From Bacillota bacterium (GTDB lineage Bacteria > Bacillota > DTU065): a stretch of DNA of 12,716 bases. The position numbers and the translations under genes were made by a program. A model generated the notes under the pieces. It ran no database searches. It was not told the origin of the DNA and was given only the letters and a program-made list of their open reading frames with translations. Location: the NCBI GenBank assembly GCA_012842235.1, contig DUTE01000065.1, positions 1 through 12,716 on the forward strand, read 5' to 3'. Shown one piece after another: positions 6,313-12,716 of this stretch (position 1 is the stretch's first letter; every line of letters starts with the position of its first letter).

Positions 6313-6348
6313 TGGGACAAAATATTGACTGGTGGGACGAAAAAAGTC
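6313..6348 (+). promoter_or_regulatory. CggR operator (tandem GGGAC half-sites)
   Basis: Two TGGGAC boxes (6313-6318 and 6333-6338) stand exactly 20 nt apart. Each is followed after six bases by a TGTC-like tetramer, TTGA (6325-6328) and AGTC (6345-6348). This is the layout known for the Bacillus subtilis CggR operator, where CGGGAC is followed by six bases and TGTC, repeated after four bases. The second half matches best. It lies 18 nt before the cggR start, so CggR should repress its own operon by blocking RNA polymerase and release it when fructose-1,6-bisphosphate rises. I could not locate a convincing promoter upstream. Confidence 0.75.
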
Positions 6349-6366
6349 CCGCAGGTGGTGATTGGG

Positions 6367-7404
6367 GTGTCAATGGATAGAACAGGTGCTGATGAGTTGT
6401 TTGAATTACTTCAGTTGATTGTACCTAATCTTGAAGAACTTTTAGATGAACGCTACAAGGTTTTACGTGCTGTTTACTTTTTACAACCGATTGGACGCCG
6501 TGCACTTGCTGACTATCTTGGCACAGGTGAGCGTATAGTAAGAAATATTGTGGAGAATCTCAAACAACAAAAGCTTGTAGAGACTACACCTTTGGGTATT
6601 ATTACTACCGAAAAAGGTGTTCAGACACTTTGGCTTCTAAAGGAGTACATTGAAAAGATTAGGGGTATAGAGAATCTTGAGAACCTAATCGGGTTGAAAT
6701 TTAGGCTGAAAAAAGTTATTGTTGTCTCTGGAGACGCTGATAAAGATATTACAGCAAAAAAAGAGATGGCAACATCTGCTGCAAGGCTTTTGGAAAAAGT
6801 TCTTAAAGATGGCATGGTTTTGGCAGTATCTGGTGGCACGACTATGGCCATGATAGCAGATTCTATGGGTACACTCTTAGAGGCAAAATTAGTTACAGTT
6901 GTTCCAGCTAGAGGTGGTTTAGGAGAAGAAGTTGAAAAACAAGCTAACACAGTTGCTGCAAAATTAGCTAAAGCCTTAGGAGGCAACTACAGGCTTTTGC
7001 ATATACCAGATGTTTTAGAAGAAGAACTTTTAAAACCTCTTTTGACTAGTTCATATATTAATGAAGTTATTGAAATGATAAAACATGCCGATATTTTACT
7101 TCACGGCATAGGTACAGCCGAAGAGATGGCTCAGCGTCGTGGTATGCAAGAGCCATTTCAACAAAAGCTCAAAGAATCTGGGGCTGTTGGTGAAGCTTTT
7201 GGCTATTATTTCGATTATGAAGGAAATATTGTTCATACAACGCCTTCAGCAGGTCTTCGTCTCGAAGATTTGAAGAATATCGGTCTCTCTATTGCTGTTG
7301 GTGGTGGTATGAGTAAAGCCGAAGCTATAGAAGCATTTTTAAAAGTTGCTCCTATAGACATCTTAGTTACTGATGAAGGAGTAGCAAGAAAACTTGCTGA
7401 ATAA
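6367..7404 (+). CDS. cggR: CggR, central glycolytic genes repressor (SorC/DeoR type)
   Basis: A 345-residue transcription repressor of lower glycolysis. In Bacillus, CggR binds DNA as a tetramer and is released by fructose-1,6-bisphosphate. The N-terminal winged helix covers about residues 28-80 (LRAVYFLQPIGRRALADYLG, then RIVRNIVENL). The C-terminal sugar-phosphate domain has VSGGTTMAMIA, VPARGGLGEEV..QANT, HGIGTAEEMAQRR, GEAFGYYFD, GGGMSKAEAI and VTDEG near the end, all close to known CggR. GTG 6367 is preferred: AGGTGGTGAT (6353-6362) matches the anti-Shine-Dalgarno at nine of ten bases and its core is 8 nt upstream. ATG 6373 is the alternative and would lose two residues; the in-frame TTG at 6325 lies inside the operator. 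It is the first gene of cggR-gapA-pgk-tpiA-gpmI-eno, so it should regulate itself and the enzymes. Confidence 0.94.
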   Translation: MSMDRTGADELFELLQLIVPNLEELLDERYKVLRAVYFLQPIGRRALADYLGTGERIVRNIVENLKQQKLVETTPLGIITTEKGVQTLWLLKEYIEKIRGIENLENLIGLKFRLKKVIVVSGDADKDITAKKEMATSAARLLEKVLKDGMVLAVSGGTTMAMIADSMGTLLEAKLVTVVPARGGLGEEVEKQANTVAAKLAKALGGNYRLLHIPDVLEEELLKPLLTSSYINEVIEMIKHADILLHGIGTAEEMAQRRGMQEPFQQKLKESGAVGEAFGYYFDYEGNIVHTTPSAGLRLEDLKNIGLSIAVGGGMSKAEAIEAFLKVAPIDILVTDEGVARKLAE

Positions 7405-7408
7405 CAAG

Positions 7409-7439
7409 GGTTTAACCTAACTTTTTGAGTTAGGATACC
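7409..7439 (+). other. Hairpin in the cggR-gapA intercistronic RNA
   Basis: CCTAACT (7416-7422) pairs exactly with AGTTAGG (7428-7434) around a TTTTG loop. GGT (7409-7411) and ACC (7437-7439) can extend it across an internal loop. No T-tract follows, so it is not an intrinsic terminator. In Bacillus subtilis the cggR-gapA message is cut between the two genes and the gapA part is stabilised by a 5' stem-loop. This hairpin and the next one sit where such a signal would be expected, but processing here is inference. Confidence 0.5.
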
Positions 7440-7458
7440 AATATACTCTTAATTATAC

Positions 7459-8511
<1,053 letters not shown>

Positions 8512-8522
8512 GCTTCTACAAT

Positions 8523-8566
8523 AGGGCCCGAAGTTTACCAATGATGGGCTTACGGGCCCTCTTTTT
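8523..8566 (+). terminator. Terminator-like hairpin between gapA and pgk
   Basis: AGGGCCCG (8523-8530) pairs with CGGGCCCT (8553-8560). Inside, AAG (8531-8533) pairs with CTT (8549-8551) and CCA (8538-8540) with TGG (8545-8547), giving a long stem with small internal loops. CTTTTT follows (8561-8566). It has the form of an intrinsic terminator, but the pgk Shine-Dalgarno begins on the next base. It may act as a partial attenuator that keeps gapA transcripts more abundant than pgk. Confidence 0.8.
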
Positions 8567-8579
8567 GGAGGTATTGTTT

Positions 8580-9761
8580 ATGAAAAAGATGACCGTTAAG
8601 GACATTGATGTAAATGGCAAAAGAGTCTTAGTTCGCGTAGACTTTAATGTCCCTGTTGATGATCAAGGTAACATATCTGATGATCGCCGTATCCGCTCAG
8701 CTGTACCTACTATCCAATATCTAGTAGATAACAATGCTAAAGTTGTTCTCATGACACATTTTGGACGTCCCAAAACACCTTTTGATCCTGCGATGAAAGT
8801 CGATCGTATGGGAGTTCGTCTCTCGGAAATTATGGGTCGGCCTGTATTGAAACTCGATGATTGCATTGGTGCTGAAGTGGAAGCTAAGGTTGCAGCTATG
8901 AAGCCTGGTGATATCATTCTTTTAGAGAATGTACGTTTCTATAACGACACTAAAAATGATGAAGAACTTAGCAAAAACTTAGCCAAACTTGGCGAAATCT
9001 TTGTCAATGATGCGTTTGGTACAGCTCATAGAGCTCACTCCTCAACTTATGGCGTAGCACAATACCTACCATCAGTTGCAGGCTTTTTAATGCAAAAAGA
9101 GATCGAGACTATGGGTGAAGCTCTTAAAAACCCACAGAGACCGTTTGTAGCGATATTAGGAGGTGCAAAGGTCTCGGATAAGATTGGTGTTATTGAAAAT
9201 CTTATAGGTAAGGTCGATACACTTCTTATCGGTGGTGGCATGGCCTATACTTTCCTTAAAGCAAAAGGCTATGAAATTGGTAAATCCTTACTTGAAGAAG
9301 ACAAGATCGATTTAGCTAAAGAATTAATGGCTAAAGCTGAAAAGAGCAATGTTAAACTATTACTACCTGTAGATACAGTAGTTGCTGATGACTTTGCTAA
9401 AGATGCTAATAAGAAAGTGGTACCATCAGATGCTATCCCTGCTGATTGGGAAGGCCTTGATATTGGCCCCGAGACACAAAAACTTTTTGGTGAAGAAATT
9501 AAAAAAGCAAAAACTGTAGTTTGGAATGGCCCAATGGGCGTTTTTGAATGGGAAGCATTTGCTGAAGGAACTAAAGGAGTAGCAAAGGCACTAGCTGAGT
9601 GCGATGGTATAACAATTGTTGGTGGAGGCGACTCTGCATTAGCAATTGAACAGCTAGGTTTTGCAGACAAAGTTACTCATGTTTCCACAGGTGGCGGTGC
9701 TAGCCTTGAGTTTTTAGAAGGTAAAGATCTACCAGGAGTTTTTGCACTGAAAGATAAGTAA
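8580..9761 (+). CDS. pgk: Phosphoglycerate kinase
   Basis: A 393-residue, two-domain cytoplasmic enzyme that transfers the acyl phosphate of 1,3-bisphosphoglycerate to ADP, making ATP and 3-phosphoglycerate. Family blocks in order: VRVDFNVP (18-25), HFGRP (60-64), [37 protein letters not shown] (from 194, nucleotide-binding domain), [17 protein letters not shown] (from 315), GGGDSA (348-353) and STGGGAS (369-375). Length is normal. ATG 8580 is the start: GGAGG (8567-8571) stands 8 nt before it and [20 protein letters not shown] is a normal N-terminus. An in-frame ATG at 8541 lies in the loop of the preceding hairpin and has no binding site. The T-tract of that hairpin touches the Shine-Dalgarno. 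Another hairpin with T-tract follows the stop codon. Confidence 0.98.
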   Translation: MKKMTVKDIDVNGKRVLVRVDFNVPVDDQGNISDDRRIRSAVPTIQYLVDNNAKVVLMTHFGRPKTPFDPAMKVDRMGVRLSEIMGRPVLKLDDCIGAEVEAKVAAMKPGDIILLENVRFYNDTKNDEELSKNLAKLGEIFVNDAFGTAHRAHSSTYGVAQYLPSVAGFLMQKEIETMGEALKNPQRPFVAILGGAKVSDKIGVIENLIGKVDTLLIGGGMAYTFLKAKGYEIGKSLLEEDKIDLAKELMAKAEKSNVKLLLPVDTVVADDFAKDANKKVVPSDAIPADWEGLDIGPETQKLFGEEIKKAKTVVWNGPMGVFEWEAFAEGTKGVAKALAECDGITIVGGGDSALAIEQLGFADKVTHVSTGGGASLEFLEGKDLPGVFALKDK

Positions 9762-9768
9762 AAGGGTC

Positions 9769-9801
9769 AACCCCTCCCTGTGGGGAGGGGTTTTGGTTTT
9801 T
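9769..9801 (+). terminator. Terminator-like hairpin between pgk and tpiA
   Basis: AACCCCTCCC (9769-9778) pairs with GGGAGGGGTT (9783-9792) around a TGTG loop. The run continues TTTTGGTTTTT to 9801. The stem is very stable and the T-tract good, so this should end a fraction of transcripts. tpiA begins 47 nt further on. A TATAAA (9826-9831) precedes tpiA, but no -35 stands at a suitable distance, so distal genes probably depend on read-through. Confidence 0.85.
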
Positions 9802-9848
9802 GAATATTTATCTCTGTTAAGAGAGTATAAAGCAAGGAGGGATATTAA

Positions 9849-10598
9849 ATGCGTACTCCTATTATTGCAGGTAATTGGAAGATGCATAAAACAGTCGACG
9901 AGGCGATTTGCCTAACAAGAGAACTAAAAGAGGCACTTAAAGATATAAAAGACCGCGAAATCGTAATTTGCCCACCTTTTGTGGCTCTTCATGCTTTAAA
10001 AGCAGAACTTGAAGGCAGTAATATAAAGCTAGGAGCTCAAAATTGCTACTTTGAGGATGAGGGAGCTTATACTGGTGAAGTTTCCCCAGTTATGTTAAAA
10101 GACTTAGGTGTGGAGTATGTGATAATTGGTCACTCTGAAAGAAGAGGTTATTTTAACGAAACAGATGAATTGGTTAACAAAAAGGCTAAGGCCTTGCTAA
10201 AAAAAGGTCTTAAACCTATTATATGTGTAGGGGAAAGTCTTGAACAAAGAGAAGCTAGTGAGACCGAATCTGTAGTTAAAAAGCAGGTTTTTCGTGACTT
10301 AGATGGTATTGAACCATATAGAATCAAAGATATTGTGATTGCCTACGAACCAATTTGGGCAATCGGTACAGGTAAAACTGCTACAAGTGAAGAGGCAAAC
10401 CGTGTAATCTCCATTATTCGAGATACTGTCAAAGAGATGTATTCTGAGAAAGAAGCTTCGTTAATCAGAATTCAGTATGGTGGCAGTGTCAAAGCAAATA
10501 ATGCTCATGAGATATTGACTCAAAGTGAAATTGATGGTGCTTTAGTTGGTGGAGCTAGTTTACAAACAGATTCTTTTACAGCGATAGTTAAGTATTAG
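9849..10598 (+). CDS. tpiA: Triosephosphate isomerase
   Basis: A 249-residue TIM-barrel enzyme, normal length, that interconverts dihydroxyacetone phosphate and glyceraldehyde-3-phosphate in the cytoplasm and so feeds GapA. Catalytic residues are all present: Asn9 and Lys11 in AGNWKMHKT, His95 in IGHSERR, and Glu167 in YEPIWAIGTGKTA, the last also forming the mobile loop 6. The phosphate-gripping IQYGGSVK (208-215) and GALVGGASL (230-238) are intact. ATG 9849 follows AAGGAGG (9834-9840) by 8 nt. The gene lies between a terminator-like hairpin and gpmI, whose start is 17 nt after the tpiA stop, so these two are surely co-transcribed. Confidence 0.98.
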   Translation: MRTPIIAGNWKMHKTVDEAICLTRELKEALKDIKDREIVICPPFVALHALKAELEGSNIKLGAQNCYFEDEGAYTGEVSPVMLKDLGVEYVIIGHSERRGYFNETDELVNKKAKALLKKGLKPIICVGESLEQREASETESVVKKQVFRDLDGIEPYRIKDIVIAYEPIWAIGTGKTATSEEANRVISIIRDTVKEMYSEKEASLIRIQYGGSVKANNAHEILTQSEIDGALVGGASLQTDSFTAIVKY

Positions 10599-10615
10599 TA
10601 TTTGGAGGCATGTTG

Positions 10616-12145
10616 ATGACAAAACCAGTAATGCTTCTGATCATGGATGGCTGGGGTGAAAACCCTAAAAAAGACTCTAACTCAGTTTTTTTAGGCAAAA
10701 CACCCAATATAGACAGATTAAAAAAAGAATATCCCACAGCTAGGCTTGAAGCAAGTGGAGAGGCTGTAGGCATTATGAAAGGCCAGATGGGTGATTCTAA
10801 TGTAGGACACCTTAACTTAGGAGCCGGTCGCATTGTCTACCAAGATCTAGTTAGACTTAACAAAGCAATTGAATCAGGAGAATTTTTTGAAAATCCTGAA
10901 ATCAACCGTGTTATGGATAATGTAGTTCAAAATGATAAGAGCCTTCATTTGATGGGTCTTGTTTCTCCAGGAGGAGTACATTCACACAGTAATCATCTTT
11001 ATGCTCTATTAGAGCTTGCTGCAAAAAAAGGTCTTGAAAAAGTATATGTACATGCCTTTTTAGATGGCCGCGATGTACCTCCGGCATCTGCAAAAGAGTA
11101 CCTATTAGAGCTTGAAGAAAAGATTAAAGAGCTTGGTGTCGGTTCTATAGCAACTATCTCTGGCCGCTATTATGCTATGGATAGAGATAATCGCTGGGAG
11201 AGAGTGGAAAAGGCCTATAGTGCCATTGTTTATGGTAAGGGCAATAACGCAAAGAGTGCTGTAGAAGCTTTGGAAAATTCTTATAAAGAAGATGTTACAG
11301 ACGAATTTGTTATCCCTTCAGTTGTTATAAAAGACCAAAAGCCTGTAGCTACTGTGGAAGATGGCGATGGAATAATATTTTTTAATTTCCGCTTTGATAG
11401 AGCTAGACAACTAACAAGGGCTTTTGTTGACAAGGACTTTGGTGGTTTTCCAAGAGAAAGGCTGGCAATAGATTTTCTTTGTATGACCCGCTATGACGAA
11501 AAAATCGATGCACCTTATGCTTATGCACCTCTGGAAAATAAAAATACTTTAGGTGAGTGGCTCTCTAAAAAAGGCAAAAGACAGCTGAGAATTGCTGAAA
11601 CTGAGAAATATGCCCATGTAACATTTTTCTTTAATGGCTTAGAAGAAACCCCCTTTGCCCTCGAAGATAGAATTCTAGTTCCTTCACCACAGGTAGCGAC
11701 TTATGATTTAAAACCTGAGATGAGTGCCTACGAAGTTACAGGTAAAGTAGTCGACGCCATTGAAAGTGATAAATATGATTGTATAATCTTAAACTTTGCC
11801 AATGGTGATATGGTGGGACATACAGGGGTTTTATTAGCAGCTATTAGAGCTGTAGAGACTGTTGATAGTTGCGTTGGCAAGATTGTTGAGACAATTTTAC
11901 AAAAAGATGGTGTAGTGCTTGTTACTGCAGACCATGGCAATTGTGAACAGATGATCGATTATGAGACAGGTGAACCTCATACAGCTCATACACTAAATGA
12001 GGTACCAGCGATTCTTGTAAGCAACAAAGACTATAAGTTAAAAGAAAAGGGAGTGCTTGCTGACGTAGCACCAACAATTCTTGAACTCATGGGTCTTGAT
12101 GCTCCAGAAGAAATGACAGGTGAATCACTACTAACAACCAAATAA
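10616..12145 (+). CDS. gpmI: Phosphoglycerate mutase, cofactor-independent (iPGM)
   Basis: A 509-residue enzyme of the alkaline-phosphatase superfamily, usual length about 510. It interconverts 3- and 2-phosphoglycerate using two metal ions (Mn in Bacillus) and a phosphoserine intermediate. Visible sites: LLIMDGWG (7-14, metal Asp11), GQMGDSNVGHLNLGAGR with nucleophile Ser61, GVHSH, FLDGRDVPP, GRYYAMDRDNRWERV, NFANGDMVGHTG (metal ligands), TADHGNCEQM and EPHTAHTLNEVP. ATG 10616 is preferred to ATG 10610 because TTGGAGG (10602-10608) lies 7 nt before the former and only 1 nt before the latter; MTKPVMLLIMDGWG is a normal N-terminus. Use of the cofactor-independent enzyme agrees with a Bacillota source. 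It follows tpiA closely and precedes eno after an 82-nt gap holding a hairpin. Confidence 0.98.
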   Translation: MTKPVMLLIMDGWGENPKKDSNSVFLGKTPNIDRLKKEYPTARLEASGEAVGIMKGQMGDSNVGHLNLGAGRIVYQDLVRLNKAIESGEFFENPEINRVMDNVVQNDKSLHLMGLVSPGGVHSHSNHLYALLELAAKKGLEKVYVHAFLDGRDVPPASAKEYLLELEEKIKELGVGSIATISGRYYAMDRDNRWERVEKAYSAIVYGKGNNAKSAVEALENSYKEDVTDEFVIPSVVIKDQKPVATVEDGDGIIFFNFRFDRARQLTRAFVDKDFGGFPRERLAIDFLCMTRYDEKIDAPYAYAPLENKNTLGEWLSKKGKRQLRIAETEKYAHVTFFFNGLEETPFALEDRILVPSPQVATYDLKPEMSAYEVTGKVVDAIESDKYDCIILNFANGDMVGHTGVLLAAIRAVETVDSCVGKIVETILQKDGVVLVTADHGNCEQMIDYETGEPHTAHTLNEVPAILVSNKDYKLKEKGVLADVAPTILELMGLDAPEEMTGESLLTTK

Positions 12146-12149
12146 GTTT

Positions 12150-12192
12150 TCTTAAACTAGCCTAGTGCCTAGTAATATCCCTAGGTTTAAGA
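12150..12192 (+). other. Hairpin with clustered CTAG sites between gpmI and eno
   Basis: TCTTAAAC (12150-12157) pairs exactly with GTTTAAGA (12185-12192). TAG (12158-12160) can add three pairs with CTA (12181-12183), leaving one G bulged. The interior can instead pair CCTAG (12161-12165) with CTAGG (12181-12185). CTAG occurs four times within about 30 bases. There is no T-tract after it, so it is not an intrinsic terminator. A role in RNA processing or stability, or a protein site, is possible but not shown. Confidence 0.45.
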
Positions 12193-12215
12193 TAAGTAAA
12201 GGTAAAGCAAATTAA

Positions 12216-12716
<501 letters not shown>

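Noticed and set aside
6325..6330. TTGACT as a -35 promoter box before cggR
   Set aside because: No -10 box is found 16-18 nt downstream, and the bases belong to the CggR operator geometry.
6621..6986. 121-codon minus-strand frame inside cggR
   Set aside because: It is antisense to conserved CggR sequence and explained by codon composition of that gene.
7442..7447. TATACT as a -10 box for a separate gapA promoter
   Set aside because: The -10 is acceptable, but the bases 16-18 nt upstream show no -35-like sequence.
9269..9670. 133-codon minus-strand frame inside pgk
   Set aside because: It is antisense to the conserved nucleotide-binding domain of Pgk, with low-complexity Ser/Ala-rich translation.
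9800..9831. TTGAAT and TATAAA as a promoter for tpiA
   Set aside because: The spacing is 20 nt, too wide for a normal sigma-A promoter, and there is no extended -10.
11812..11820. GTGGGACAT inside gpmI as an extra CggR half-site
   Set aside because: It is single, lies in the conserved GDMVGHTG coding stretch, and has no partner at 20 nt.

Overview
The window comes from a low-GC, Gram-positive (Bacillota/Firmicutes) chromosome. Evidence for this is the strong AGGAGG-type ribosome binding sites, frequent GTG starts, the linked rapZ, yvcK and whiA genes, and a CggR-headed glycolytic operon. The GH57/DUF4912 pair and the membrane-anchored form of YvcK point to an anaerobic clostridia-like lineage rather than Bacillus. 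The genus cannot be read from this sequence. Nothing looks like a phage, transposon, CRISPR array, tRNA or rRNA, and codon use looks uniform. This is mostly core chromosome.

Layout: (1) positions 1-972, minus strand: a DUF4912 protein followed, with a 4-nt overlap, by the 5' end of a GH57 glucan enzyme cut by the window edge. (2) 973-2086: a divergent gap, then a predicted exported FG-GAP/VCBS-repeat protein of unknown role. (3) 2221-4435: rapZ and yvcK, overlapping by 8 nt. (4) 4452-5276: a self-contained riboflavin-uptake unit made of a promoter, an FMN riboswitch, its expression platform, ribU and a terminator. It sits between yvcK and whiA, which are usually adjacent. (5) 5325-6303: whiA and its terminator. 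(6) 6313 to the right edge: a CggR operator, then cggR, gapA, pgk, tpiA, gpmI and eno, with eno cut by the window end.

How it works together: the right half is the lower (triose) part of glycolysis in one direction, from glyceraldehyde-3-phosphate to phosphoenolpyruvate, with its own repressor as first gene. RapZ and YvcK are UDP-GlcNAc/central-carbon related regulators. The minus-strand pair probably serves alpha-glucan (glycogen-type) metabolism, so most of the window concerns carbon flux.

The most interesting signals are in the non-coding RNA. A 10-bp hairpin lies exactly between the Shine-Dalgarno sequence and the ATG of gapA. A CggR operator keeps the 20-nt period known from Bacillus. 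The FMN-riboswitch leader has a segment that can either form a terminator-like hairpin or mask the ribU Shine-Dalgarno. Hairpins also lie in most junctions of the glycolytic operon. No wholly new gene system was recognised.
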